The notes under the pieces were generated by a model, which was not told where the DNA came from, ran no database searches, and worked only from the letters and a program-made list of their open reading frames with translations. Below, in pieces: positions 51,278 through 59,523 of a stretch of DNA of 64,000 nucleotides. Position numbers and translations under genes: made by a program. The stretch's first letter is position 1, and every line of letters begins with the position of its first letter. Location: NCBI RefSeq assembly GCF_009930815.1, contig NZ_CP022222.1, positions 3,948,501 through 4,012,500 of the forward strand, written 5' to 3'. This DNA comes from Bradyrhizobium sp. CCBAU 051011 (GTDB taxonomy: Bacteria > Pseudomonadota > Alphaproteobacteria > Rhizobiales > Xanthobacteraceae).

Positions 51278-51763
51278 ATGCAGGGCGATCCCAAAGTCAT
51301 CGACTATCTCAACAAGGGCCTGCGCAGCGAGCTCACCGCGATCAACCAGTACTGGCTGCACTACCGGCTCCTGAATAATTGGGGCCTTTTGGACATGGCC
51401 AAGGTCTGGCGCAAGGAATCCATCGAGGAGATGGAGCACGCCGACAAGTTCACCGACCGGATCCTGTTCCTGGACGGCTTCCCCAACATGCAGGTGCTCG
51501 ATCCGCTCCGCATTGGTCAGAACGTCAAGGAAATCATCGAATGCGATCTGGCTTCCGAGATTGCCGCGCGCACGCTCTACCAGGAGGCCGCAACCTACTG
51601 CCACAGCGTCAAGGACTACGTCTCCCGCGACCTGTTCGAGCAGCTGATGAAGGACGAGGAACATCACATCGATTTCCTCGAGACCCAGCTCGATCTGATC
51701 CAGCGCATCGGCCTCGAGCTCTACACCCAGAAGCACGTCGGTGGCCTCGAGAACGAGGATTGA
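51278..51763 (+). CDS. bfr: bacterioferritin
   Basis: This 161-residue subunit of the 24-mer haem-containing ferritin stores iron as ferric mineral. Ferroxidase ligands are at the expected positions: Glu18, Glu51, His54, Glu94, Glu127 and His130. The haem-ligating Met52 is present in EEMEHADKF. The opening [25 protein letters not shown] and its length match the family. The Irr palindrome just upstream implies repression under iron limitation. bfd lies immediately upstream. Confidence 0.95.
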   Translation: MQGDPKVIDYLNKGLRSELTAINQYWLHYRLLNNWGLLDMAKVWRKESIEEMEHADKFTDRILFLDGFPNMQVLDPLRIGQNVKEIIECDLASEIAARTLYQEAATYCHSVKDYVSRDLFEQLMKDEEHHIDFLETQLDLIQRIGLELYTQKHVGGLENED

Positions 51764-51798
51764 GCGCCGGATCTCTGGCAAGCGACTCCATCCACTTC

Positions 51799-51912
51799 GT
51801 CATGCCGGGCAAAAGCGCGAAGCGCGTCTTCGCGCTAGATGTCCCGGCCATCCACGTCTTGGGCATGGCATGCAAGTAAGTCGTGGATGCCCGGGTCGAG
51901 CCCGGGCATGAC
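51799..51912. repeat. dispersed palindrome, GTCATGCC family
   Basis: GTCATGCCGGGCAAAAGCGCG at the left, with TCGAGCCCGGGCATGAC at the right, encloses ATCCACGTC and GTGGATGCC inner arms. It lies between bfr and the convergent flavoprotein gene. Confidence 0.7.
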
Positions 51913-51927
51913 GGCGAGAAAGCAAGC

Positions 51928-52530
51928 TCAAAGCTGCGTCTTATAGCGCTCGTAGATCTCCGCCTGGCTTTCGCGCTCGCCAAGGCCGGTCTGGTCGTGG
52001 ATCACTTCGCCGATGCTCGGCATCACCGAGCGCTCGACCCGCTCGCCGCCCCACAGTTTCGAGCGCATTAGCGCTTTGCCGCAGTGGAAATAGGATTCCC
52101 TGACCTCGATCCGCAGTATCGCGCGCGGCGGCTTGCCGAATTCGATCATCGAGGCCATCAGCTCCGGGTCTGCCGACACTTTGCCCTTGCCGCCGACCCG
52201 CAGCGTCTCGTCGATCCCGGGCACGAAGAAGATCAGCTGCACGAAGCCCGAGCCCTCGACGATGTTGCGAAAACTGTCGATGCGGTTGTTGCCCGAGCGG
52301 TCCGGCATCAGCAGCTCGTTCGGCCCCGCAACGTGGATGAAGCCGGGATTGCCACCGCGCGGCGAGGCGTCGACGCTGCCGTCCGAGCCTGAGGTCGCCA
52401 GCACGCAGAACGGCGACATGCCGATGAATTTCTTCGCATGAGCGTCAATCTCCGGCCGCGCCTTGGCGATCACGCGCGGCGAGGGGGCAGGATAGATCGT
52501 GGCGAGGTCGCCAGGGGCAAGATCGGACAA
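51928..52530 (-). CDS. PPOX-class FMN flavoprotein
   Basis: This 200-residue protein is of the pyridoxamine 5'-phosphate oxidase-like split-barrel fold. It has FIGMSPFCVLATSGSDGSVDASPRGGNPGF near residues 35-64, the strand LLMPDRSGNNRIDSFRNI, and FFVPGIDETLRVGGKG. The carboxy-terminal SYFHCGKALMRSKLW motif is typical of the MSMEG_1061/alr4036-like FMN group. Such proteins reduce F420- or FMN-linked substrates or bind haem; the exact role is unknown. No pyridoxal pathway genes are near. Confidence 0.88.
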   Translation of the reverse strand: MSDLAPGDLATIYPAPSPRVIAKARPEIDAHAKKFIGMSPFCVLATSGSDGSVDASPRGGNPGFIHVAGPNELLMPDRSGNNRIDSFRNIVEGSGFVQLIFFVPGIDETLRVGGKGKVSADPELMASMIEFGKPPRAILRIEVRESYFHCGKALMRSKLWGGERVERSVMPSIGEVIHDQTGLGERESQAEIYERYKTQL

Positions 52531-52800
52531 GGGAATCCTCCTGTCGGTTTTTATCAGACTAGCATCCCGCCAATTTTACGTCATCCCCAGGTTGGACGGC
52601 TTCCAGCTCCGTCCTTGCGAGCGAAACGATTTGTCCGCCGCAGCTTTAGCGAAGGCGGAAGGGCGGCATGAACGTGCTATCGATCTTGCGTGTGGTTCGT
52701 GGTGAGGTGCCGGCGCAGCATGCGCCCAACATGCGGTTTAACCGCCCGCGGTTGGTGGAACGAGCCGCTCTACGGTCATATCTTCACGATTGGAAACGCG

Positions 52801-53451
52801 TTGAGCACGAACCCGAAGATTGCGATCGTCCTGCTTTCACCCGTGGGACTGCTGTTTGCGCTGCCCATATTGCTTTGGGCTTTCAGCTTCACTGAACTCT
52901 TGGGGCAGGAGAAATGCAGCATCGGCTCCATTAGCGACGTCGAATACGAGCGCATCCTGTCTCGGGCCGGCGCGCAACGCTGGACAGTATGGCCCGGTCT
53001 GTCGAATGGGGTGTTTTGGCCGTCGGACAATGGCTTCCGAGGCCCGACAGCATCCTTCAACAGCAATCTCAATAATCAGCTTCTCTCACATGTCAGAGAG
53101 CTTGCTGGACCCGAGGCGTCCATTGATCGCCAACTGGCTTCCGGCCATGCCGTTATGCGCAGCATGGGCGCAGAATACGTCCAGACTCAGGAAGTGCCTG
53201 ATGTGCGTCGGGATCGCGCCGGTTCGCACGTCCGTTTCACATACTACTTGCCGCAGGTTCGGTTCGCGCCTGCGTGTGTTCTTTGCCTGATATGGTGGTA
53301 CACGACCATTGACGTGATCTTTTCTCATGACCCCGCCACCGACCGATACGAGTTGCAGGGAGTGACCGTTCTGCACGCAGGGCAGAAAGGCACCCCCGAC
53401 AAAGAGCGCGCGCGCAACGTCCCGTGGGGTAGTTGCCCTAAGTTTCGATGA
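52801..53451 (+). CDS. orphan membrane-anchored hypothetical protein
   Basis: This frame gives about 216 residues from a TTG at 52801. One membrane helix lies near the start (IAIVLLSPVGLLFALPILLWAF). A soluble part with no recognised motif follows, with several Cys (EKCSIGS, CVLCLIWWY) and a second hydrophobic patch late. A longer start at the GTG 52690 is possible but would add Arg/Cys-rich sequence before the helix. I recognise no homologous family, and its base composition is less GC-rich than neighbours. It may be lineage-specific or recently acquired. Confidence 0.5.
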   Translation: MSTNPKIAIVLLSPVGLLFALPILLWAFSFTELLGQEKCSIGSISDVEYERILSRAGAQRWTVWPGLSNGVFWPSDNGFRGPTASFNSNLNNQLLSHVRELAGPEASIDRQLASGHAVMRSMGAEYVQTQEVPDVRRDRAGSHVRFTYYLPQVRFAPACVLCLIWWYTTIDVIFSHDPATDRYELQGVTVLHAGQKGTPDKERARNVPWGSCPKFR

Positions 53452-53527
53452 TCCTTTCGCAATGGACGGTTGGATTGAGCAATGGACATCGCAACGCAAC
53501 CCGCGGGCTCGCGCTCGCTTCACCAGC

Positions 53528-54592
53528 TCACATCGCCCGCTGCGGCGCGGTCTGCAGCAATTCCTGCAGCTCCTTCTTGTAGAACTTTGCGTTCCCCGTC
53601 GTGAGATGGCCGCGCGTGTCGCTGGAGGCTGGGATCAAAAGCAGGCGGCCGTTCTTGACGCGCTTCATCGCAGCATCCGTGACGCCGGTTTCCGGCGGAT
53701 TGCGCTCGTCATCCGCGGCGTTGATCAAAAGCAGGGTGGCCTCGATCTTCTCGAGCGCGGGTGCCGGATTGTAATCGTGCGAGGCTTCCCACTGGTAGAT
53801 GAAGTCGTTGGCATCGGCGGTGATTGCGGTGGCCAGCCGGTCGTCGAACATCTTGTCGGCCTTCGCTGCCGTCGGCGCCAGCGCCTGATAGGCCAGCGTT
53901 CCACCGCCGGTCGCAATGCCATAGGCGTTAATGGCGTATTTCATCATGCGCGGCTGAGTGATGTAATTGCCGCTGACGTAGTCGGGGTCGTTCTTGATGG
54001 TCTCGAGCATCATGCGGCGCAGCATCCAGTTACGCGCCGCCATTTCGGTCGGCTGCGAGGCCATCGGCACCAGCGCGTCCATGAATTGCGGATATTTGCC
54101 GCCCCAGATCCAGGTATGCATGCCGCCCATCGAATTGCCGATCACGAGACGCAGATGCTTGATGCCGAGCCCCTCCGTGACCAGGCGATACTGCGCATCG
54201 ACCATGTCGTCGTAATTGTATTTCGGAAACGCGGTCTTCATGCCGTCGGAGGGTTTTGACGATTTGCCATGGCCGACGCTGTCAGGAATGATGATGTAGT
54301 ATTTCGTTGCATCGAGCGGCTGGCCGGGGCCGAACAATTCACCGCCGAAGGTCGCCGTCAGCATGCTCGCCGCCGAGCCGCCCGAGCCATGCAGCACCAG
54401 CACCGGCTGCCCGGTCGGCTCGCCGATCGTGGTGTAGGCCAGCCGCAGCGCCGGCATCGTTTCGCCGGTGTGGAACTTGAAGTCCCTGGCGATCCACTCG
54501 CCCTGTTTCGGCGCGGGATAATCGGCGGCAAAAGCGGTGAGGGTGCTGAGCGCCAGTGCGGCGGCGGACAGCGCGGCGTGCGACAGATTCAT
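53528..54592 (-). CDS. secreted alpha/beta hydrolase, homoserine acetyltransferase-like
   Basis: This 354-residue protein has a signal peptide (SHAALSAAALALSTLTAFA) and an alpha/beta-hydrolase fold. The nucleophile Ser is in VIGNSMGGMHTWIWGGKYP (GNSMGG elbow, near residue 150). The acid is in INAADDERNPPE and the His in DTRGHLT. Strong overall likeness is to the MetX/homoserine O-acetyltransferase group, but export makes a biosynthetic role unlikely. It more probably hydrolyses an ester or peptide-like substrate in the periplasm. The residues are seen; the reaction is inferred. Confidence 0.85.
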   Translation of the reverse strand: MNLSHAALSAAALALSTLTAFAADYPAPKQGEWIARDFKFHTGETMPALRLAYTTIGEPTGQPVLVLHGSGGSAASMLTATFGGELFGPGQPLDATKYYIIIPDSVGHGKSSKPSDGMKTAFPKYNYDDMVDAQYRLVTEGLGIKHLRLVIGNSMGGMHTWIWGGKYPQFMDALVPMASQPTEMAARNWMLRRMMLETIKNDPDYVSGNYITQPRMMKYAINAYGIATGGGTLAYQALAPTAAKADKMFDDRLATAITADANDFIYQWEASHDYNPAPALEKIEATLLLINAADDERNPPETGVTDAAMKRVKNGRLLLIPASSDTRGHLTTGNAKFYKKELQELLQTAPQRAM

Positions 54593-54712
54593 GATGGTCT
54601 CCCCAAGACTTGTGGCCGTGACTCGTGGCCGTCTTCTGCGGCTGTCTCGTGCGCCGCTTGCGGAAACCTTATCACACCAGCGATTTCCGTGCGATCCGAC
54701 GCGCGGCGCTGC

Positions 54713-54952
54713 CTAGCCCTCCACCTCGGTCTCCGGCCGGTCATTGCCGGCGGCGGTCTCCGAGAGCCATCGTCCGTCAGCGGTTTCGTACTCGATCACC
54801 TCCGTGCGGCCCGGCACCCGTTGCTCCGCCGCGGCGCGCCGGGCGGCGGCCAGCGCCGTGGCGCGGTTCGGAAACGGCTCGGAAAACACGCCGTTGACGG
54901 TGTAGGCCCAGCCGCCGTCATGTTCGACGATCTTGTAGGTCACGTGGGTCAT
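54713..54952 (-). CDS. DUF2188 family small protein
   Basis: This 79-residue protein opens MTHVTYKIVEHDGGWAYTVNGVFSEPFPNRATALAAARRAA, a short beta-beta-alpha pattern matching DUF2188 (a small alpha/beta domain of unknown function). Residues 55-65 (EVIEYETADGRW) continue the sheet. An alternative start at an ATG at 55006 would add 18 residues without domain likeness. It is divergent from the DUF2277 gene. Confidence 0.75.
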   Translation of the reverse strand: MTHVTYKIVEHDGGWAYTVNGVFSEPFPNRATALAAARRAAAEQRVPGRTEVIEYETADGRWLSETAAGNDRPETEVEG

Positions 54953-55082
54953 CGGGAACTCGCCGTTTGCAGGTACCGACAGGGGTGAACGTGCCACTAG
55001 ATTCATGACAGAATAGGGCACGCCGTCGGATTTTGCACCGGCCGTTCGTCCTTGATCGACGACCCCTGCAGAAGAGAGAAGC

Positions 55083-55349
55083 ATGTGCCGCAACATCAAG
55101 ACCCTGTTCAACTTCGAGCCCCCGGCCACGCATGCGGAGATCCATGCTTCCGCGCTGCAATTCGTGCGAAAGCTCTCCGGCTTCAACTCGCCGTCGCAGG
55201 CCAATGCGGAGGCGTTCAACCGCGCGGTGTCCGAAGTCTCCGACAGCGCGCGGCGCTTGCTGGCTTCGCTTGAGACCAACGCCCCACCGCGCGACCGCGA
55301 AGTCGAGGCCGAGAAGGCGAAGGAGCGCTCGCGCCGGCGGTTTGGCTAG
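55083..55349 (+). CDS. DUF2277 family protein
   Basis: This 88-residue cytoplasmic protein matches DUF2277 closely: MCRNIKTLFNFEPPATHAEIHASALQFVRKLSGFNSPSQAN at the start, then AFNRAVSEVSDSARRLLASL. The family is short, all-helical and of unknown function. AGAGAAGC precedes the ATG. An Arg-rich tail (ERSRRRFG) ends it. Confidence 0.9.
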   Translation: MCRNIKTLFNFEPPATHAEIHASALQFVRKLSGFNSPSQANAEAFNRAVSEVSDSARRLLASLETNAPPRDREVEAEKAKERSRRRFG

Positions 55350-55439
55350 CTGGTTCCGGCTGCGCGTGATGCGCCTCACGGTGCGACGAGGCCGCAGCGT
55401 CCATGATGGCATCCTGCGTTTAGCCATCGGAGGGATGTC

Positions 55440-55667
55440 ATGGATCAAGAAAAGCGGTTGAAGCTCGCCGCCATCTTCTTCGCCAGTTTCTGGATCGGCG
55501 GGATGCTGTGGTGGAGCGACGAGTATCATCCCGCCTACATCATCCTTCTTGCCGTTTGCGGGACCCTCGGAGGCTACCTCTGGTACCTCGGGATGCGCTG
55601 GGTTTTTCGTCACATGCACCTGCTGACGCGAAACGGCGATCACGGCGCCGGCAACGAGACGCCGTGA
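55440..55667 (+). CDS. small two-helix membrane protein
   Basis: This 75-residue protein has two membrane helices: LKLAAIFFASFWIGGMLWW (residues 8-26) and AYIILLAVCGTLGGYLWYLGMRW (near 32-54). A basic, His-rich tail (RHMHLLTRNGDHG) follows. GGAGGG precedes the ATG by about 6 nt. I recognise no family; it is probably an inner-membrane accessory protein. Confidence 0.6.
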   Translation: MDQEKRLKLAAIFFASFWIGGMLWWSDEYHPAYIILLAVCGTLGGYLWYLGMRWVFRHMHLLTRNGDHGAGNETP

Positions 55668-55683
55668 CGCCTTCGCCGATCGA

Positions 55684-56856
55684 TCAGCCCGCGTCCCACT
55701 TCACCGGCAGATTCAGCAGACCGCGAAATGCCCAGCCGCCGATCCGCACCGGCTCGTTGTCGTCCAGCCGCAACCCCTTCAGCCGCGCGAACAGGCTCGG
55801 CAGCGCGACGTCGGCCACCATCGCGCGCGAGGCGAACGCGCCGGCGCAGTAATGTGGCCCGGCGCCGAAGGCAATGCTCTTTTGCGTATCGCGGGTGATG
55901 TCGAAACGATCCGGATCGGCAAAGCAGGCTTCGTCGCGGTTGGCGGAGCCGAACATGAAGAACACGCGGTCTTCCGGCTCGAAGTCGATGCCGCCATAGG
56001 TCCACGGTTTTGCGACGCGGCGCGGCGACATCTGGATCGGCGCAATCCAGCGCGCATATTCCTCGAACACGTCGATCCATTTTGCCTTGCCCTCGCGCAC
56101 CAGCGCGAGCTGCTCGGGATGCGTCAGCAGCGCCCAGGTCGCCCCTGCAATCGCATCGCGCGGCTCGTTCTGGCCGCCGGAGATCGCAAGCTTGATGTTG
56201 GCGCGGATGCTGTCCATGTTCTGGCCGGAAGCCAAGAGCACGCTGAGGATCGAGGTGTTGGGGTGTTTCTTCACCACCGGAATCATGTCGTCGATGGCGG
56301 CATCGATGCCTGCGGTGGCGGCGTGGCAGCGCGCCTCGACCTCCTTGTTGCCGATGTAATTGGCGATGCCGTCGATCATCGCCTGCGACCACGCGTCCAT
56401 GTCCTGGTAGCGCATGTTGGTCAGCCCGGTGACGTCCTTCAGGCATTCGGCCGACAGCGGCAGCGCCAGCGCCTTGCAGAGATCGGCGCTGCCTTGCGGC
56501 ACCAGCTCATCAAGGATGCGATCGGCATGGGCCTGAAACTGTCGGACCCAGGTGTCGCGCACGGTGCGCGGCGACACCGCCGGAAACATCGCTTGCCGCT
56601 CGCTCATGTGCGCATCGCCATCCTTGCGCATCATGTTGTGGCCCATCAGCACGTTCATCAGCCCGTTCGGCTGATGCGACGAGAACACGTCGATACGCTT
56701 CTCCTGGGTGAAGATGTCGTCGCGCCGGGTGAACACCGTCGAGCCGAGCTGCGGCACGAAGGCAATCGGCACCTCTTTGCGCATCTTCGCAAGTGCGGGA
56801 TAGGGATCGGCCCAGAACGAGGGGACGTCGATATCAAAATGCGGGGCGTTGGACAT
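55684..56856 (-). CDS. cytochrome P450
   Basis: This 390-residue soluble bacterial P450 has the haem ligand Cys337 in FGAGPHYCAGAF, the ExxR pair in EYAR near residue 268, and an I-helix segment ISGGQNEPRD near residues 226-235. The I-helix has no Thr at the usual acid-alcohol position; Asn-Glu-Pro replaces it, as in some P450 groups. It hydroxylates an unknown substrate and needs a ferredoxin partner that is not adjacent. The plant-like Pro-rich anchor is absent, as expected for a bacterial class I enzyme. Confidence 0.92.
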   Translation of the reverse strand: MSNAPHFDIDVPSFWADPYPALAKMRKEVPIAFVPQLGSTVFTRRDDIFTQEKRIDVFSSHQPNGLMNVLMGHNMMRKDGDAHMSERQAMFPAVSPRTVRDTWVRQFQAHADRILDELVPQGSADLCKALALPLSAECLKDVTGLTNMRYQDMDAWSQAMIDGIANYIGNKEVEARCHAATAGIDAAIDDMIPVVKKHPNTSILSVLLASGQNMDSIRANIKLAISGGQNEPRDAIAGATWALLTHPEQLALVREGKAKWIDVFEEYARWIAPIQMSPRRVAKPWTYGGIDFEPEDRVFFMFGSANRDEACFADPDRFDITRDTQKSIAFGAGPHYCAGAFASRAMVADVALPSLFARLKGLRLDDNEPVRIGGWAFRGLLNLPVKWDAG

Positions 56857-56897
56857 GGGCTTGGTTCGTTGTGTGTCAGGAATGAGCAGACAAGTAT

Positions 56898-57022
56898 GTC
56901 ATTGCCGGGCATAGCCGTCCGAAGGACGGCGTCGCTTCCGCTCGCCTATGCCCGGCAATCCATCTTCTTCGCATAGACTCTCGTGAAGCGCGATGGATAC
57001 GCGGGTTAAGCCCGTGTATGAC
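56898..57022. repeat. dispersed compound palindrome between P450 and SDR genes
   Basis: GTCATTGCCGGGCATAG at the left is mirrored first by CTATGCCCGGCAAT, and then TACGCGGGTTAAGCCCGTGTATGAC forms a second hairpin. It is one of the longest elements of this kind in the window. Confidence 0.7.
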
Positions 57023-57041
57023 GGGTGGAGCAGGTGCACTA

Positions 57042-57800
57042 TCACACCGCCCGATAGCCGCCATCGACCATCACGATCGAGCCGGAAACGTAAGCCGAAA
57101 GATCGGAGGCGAGGAAGATTGCGGGGCCGACGATGTCCTCTGCGGTGCCGGCGCGGCCGAGCGGGGTGTGGTCCATGAATGTCTTCACCAGCTCCGGATT
57201 GTTGGCGCGGGCATTGGCGTTCAGCGGCGTTGCGATGAAGCCGGGGCCGATCGCGTTGACGCGCACGCCTTCCTTGCCGAGTTCGGCGGCGAGCGCCTTG
57301 GTGAAGCCGAGCACGCCATGCTTGGAGGCGGTGTAGGCCGGCGAGCTTGGTGTGCGCACATGCACGAAGGACTGGATCGATCCGATATTGACGATGCGTC
57401 CCTTGCTGGCGCGCAAGGCGGAGAGGAAAGCGTGCGTCACGTTGAACACGCCGGTGAGATTGATCGCGATGATGTCTTCCCAGTCGCTGATGACAGCCTC
57501 CGCCGCGCCCAGCATGCCGTTGCGGCGCACGATGCCGGCATTATTGACGAGGACCGAGACCTGTCCGACCTTGTCGGCGATCTGCTTCGCCATCGCGACG
57601 CAGTCCTCGCGCCTGGCGACATCGAGCACAAAGCTTATTGCCTTGTCGCCGATTTCCTTGGCGGCTTCCGCTGCCGCCTTTTCGTCCCTGTCGAGCAGCA
57701 CGACGCGCGCGCCCTCCCGTGCATAGCCGATCGCGATGGCGCGCCCGATGCCGGAACCGGCGCCGGTGACGACTGCGATGTGATCTTGGAGAAGGGGCAT
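57042..57800 (-). CDS. short-chain dehydrogenase/reductase
   Basis: This 252-residue classical SDR has NAD-binding VTGAGSGIGRAIAIGYA at residues 11-27 and NNAG in LVNNAGIVRR near residue 87. Catalytic Ser is in NIGSIQSF and Tyr/Lys in PAYTASKHG near residue 155. FLASDLSAYVSGSIVMVDGG is the family ending. It reduces or oxidises an unknown alcohol or ketone in the cytoplasm. GAGGAAA precedes the ATG at 57800; a longer frame upstream is not protein-like. Confidence 0.9.
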   Translation of the reverse strand: MPLLQDHIAVVTGAGSGIGRAIAIGYAREGARVVLLDRDEKAAAEAAKEIGDKAISFVLDVARREDCVAMAKQIADKVGQVSVLVNNAGIVRRNGMLGAAEAVISDWEDIIAINLTGVFNVTHAFLSALRASKGRIVNIGSIQSFVHVRTPSSPAYTASKHGVLGFTKALAAELGKEGVRVNAIGPGFIATPLNANARANNPELVKTFMDHTPLGRAGTAEDIVGPAIFLASDLSAYVSGSIVMVDGGYRAV

Positions 57801-57882
57801 GGGGCGTTTCCTCTTGCTTGGTTTTGCCAGAGGATAGCAAGTGAGCCCGCTTGCACAAGGTGGTAAGAAAGGCGGCGGTTTC

Positions 57883-57974
57883 GTAGGGTGGGCAAAGGCG
57901 CTCTTGCGCCGTGCCCACCATGCTATGCACGTCATCGATTGAATGGTGGGCACGCTACGCTTTGCCCACCCTAC
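57883..57974. repeat. intergenic palindromic repeat, GTAGGGTGGGC family
   Basis: GTAGGGTGGGCAAAGGCG is mirrored by CGCTTTGCCCACCCTAC, with inner arms GCCCACCAT and ATGGTGGGC. A related element with different inner arms lies at 59408-59493. Confidence 0.8.
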
Positions 57975-57985
57975 AAATGCGCAGC

Positions 57986-58237
57986 TTACAGCTTGCAGGT
58001 ACCCTTCTTGAGCATGCCGTCCTTCACCGCCAGCGCGGCGACAAATGTCGGGACCGGCTTGCTGACGGTCTTGTAGTTCGACGGGATCGGCTTGGTCGGA
58101 ATGCTCTGGTCCCAGACCTGGCAGACGCCGGTGCCTTCCCAGCGGATCAGATGAAAGGCGGCCTCGGCGGGGCTGGTTGCGGCAAGCGCAGTGAAGGCGA
58201 GACCGGCGGTGGCAGCAAGAGCGGTCAATCGAAGCAT
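57986..58237 (-). CDS. small secreted HLIRW-family protein, copy 1
   Basis: This 83-residue protein has a signal peptide (MLRLTALAATAGLAFTALA). The mature part is AEAAFHLIRWEGTGVCQVW followed by DQSIPTKPIPSNY and KDGMLKKGTCKL. The motif FHLIRWxxTGxCQxWDQSIPT recurs in the gene at 58425. AGGAG precedes the ATG at 58237. Two Cys could form a disulfide. I know of no function for this family, which looks restricted to Bradyrhizobium-like genomes. Confidence 0.8.
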   Translation of the reverse strand: MLRLTALAATAGLAFTALAATSPAEAAFHLIRWEGTGVCQVWDQSIPTKPIPSNYKTVSKPVPTFVAALAVKDGMLKKGTCKL

Positions 58238-58424
58238 GGGAAAAATACTCCTGTCGTGGAAATGCGTGGCCGCGCTCCGCAACGGAAGTGAGGGAGCCGG
58301 CTCCCGGTCGGGGATGACCGGGCATCCCTTTGTTGTAACCGATGCGTGATTGGTTCAACGAGGCTTGCGAAAAAGGCCGGCGCGTCATCCTCGCACCGGC
58401 CCGTTACCCCATCTACGAAAGAAG

Positions 58425-58679
58425 TCAGAACGCGCAGGTACCGTTGCGCAGCAGGCCGTCCTTGAACGCCAGCGCGTGGCTGAAGGTCGGCACTTCAGAG
58501 CCGACGATCACGGTGTAATTCCCGGGATACGGCGCAGTCGGGATGCTCTGGTCCCAGATCTGGCAGAAGCCGGTGTCCTGCCAACGGATCAGATGGTACG
58601 AGGCCTCGGCCGGGCTCGACGCGGCAAGTGAGGTGAAACCAATAGCGGCAACGGCGCAAAGGGCGAAAATACGACGCAT
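58425..58679 (-). CDS. small secreted HLIRW-family protein, copy 2
   Basis: This 84-residue paralog has a signal peptide (MRRIFALCAVAAIGFTSLA) and SYHLIRWQDTGFCQIWDQ, SIPTAPYPGNYTVIV and FKDGLLRNGTCAF. It shares the two Cys and about half of the mature residues with copy 1, and lies 190 bp away in the same orientation. AGGAGAT is 6 nt before the ATG at 58679; a TTG two codons earlier is not needed. Confidence 0.8.
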   Translation of the reverse strand: MRRIFALCAVAAIGFTSLAASSPAEASYHLIRWQDTGFCQIWDQSIPTAPYPGNYTVIVGSEVPTFSHALAFKDGLLRNGTCAF

Positions 58680-58856
58680 CTTCAATCTCCTGTTTGGATC
58701 ACGGGGCTTTGGCCCGGCTACCCGAGTGAGTTGCGGGACACGCGAGAAGGTTCAAAGCTGGATGCGCGGTGGGTTAGCGAAATCCTGAACCCCTGTTATG
58801 GTTCGAACCGCGGGCGGTGGGGCGATGGCAACGTCCTGGTGGTGAGGATACGAAGC

Positions 58857-59396
58857 ATGATTCAGACGATAATCCGGTGGTGCAGGCGCCACCGCGCCGG
58901 CCATGTGTTGACGATACTGTGCGCACTGGCCGCCTTGTCGTCTCCATCGGGCGGATCGTCCGCTGCCGCGCCGATCGCGGTGGCGGTGGCGGATTTTGAT
59001 TATTTTGATACGTCCGGAGAGGTCGTGGACCAGAGCGCGGAGCATCGCGCCCGCGTGGCGTCGTTTGCAAAATTGCTGCGCGATAATCTGGCGGCGCAGG
59101 GCGATTATCGCGTGGTGACGATCGAATGCCGCGATCATCCCTGCACCGCCGCCAGCATGTCGCAGGACGTGTTCATCGCCGCTGTGCGAAAGGCCGGCGC
59201 GCGGCTCGTGGTCTATGGCGGCATCCGCAAGATGAGCACGCTGGTGCAATGGGGCGAAATCCAGTTGCTCGATCTCGAAGCCGAGAAACTTCTGATGCGG
59301 CGAACGGTGACGTTCCGCGGCGACAACGACGCCGCCTATCGCCACGCCGCCGATTTCGTCAGCAATACGTTGAAGGAAACGATGCCGAAGCCGTGA
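58857..59396 (+). CDS. DUF2380 family secreted protein
   Basis: This 179-residue protein has an amino-terminal hydrophobic signal (HVLTILCALAALS). A domain follows from about residue 40: AAPIAVAVADFDYFDTSGEVVDQSAEH, then LRDNLAAQGDYRVVTIEC and KAGARLVVYGGIRKMSTLVQWGEIQLLDLE. This matches DUF2380, a periplasmic family with a CsgG-like beta-alpha fold. The start at 58857 (ATG) is favoured because residues upstream are Arg/Gly-rich and not signal-like. Function is unknown. Confidence 0.8.
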   Translation: MIQTIIRWCRRHRAGHVLTILCALAALSSPSGGSSAAAPIAVAVADFDYFDTSGEVVDQSAEHRARVASFAKLLRDNLAAQGDYRVVTIECRDHPCTAASMSQDVFIAAVRKAGARLVVYGGIRKMSTLVQWGEIQLLDLEAEKLLMRRTVTFRGDNDAAYRHAADFVSNTLKETMPKP

Positions 59397-59407
59397 GTCG
59401 CAGGTCC

Positions 59408-59493
59408 GTAGGGTGGGTTAGGCGAAGCCGTAACCCACCGCGGTCTCTCCGCGCGGAAAAGCGGCGGATTACGCTCGCGCTAATCCGCCCTAC
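59408..59493. repeat. intergenic palindromic repeat, GTAGGGTGGGT/CGCCCTAC family
   Basis: GTAGGGTGGGTTAGGCGAAGCC contains an inner GGTTA-type hairpin, and GGCGGATTACGCTCGCGCTAATCCGCCCTAC forms the right half. Outer arms GTAGGG and CCCTAC frame it. It sits between convergent DUF2380 and GST genes. Confidence 0.75.
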
Positions 59494-59523
59494 GACTTCT
59501 GGCTGACGATCCGGCACAAACCT

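Noticed and set aside
53528..54592. A metX biosynthetic gene
   Set aside because: The clear signal peptide argues against a cytoplasmic homoserine acetyltransferase.
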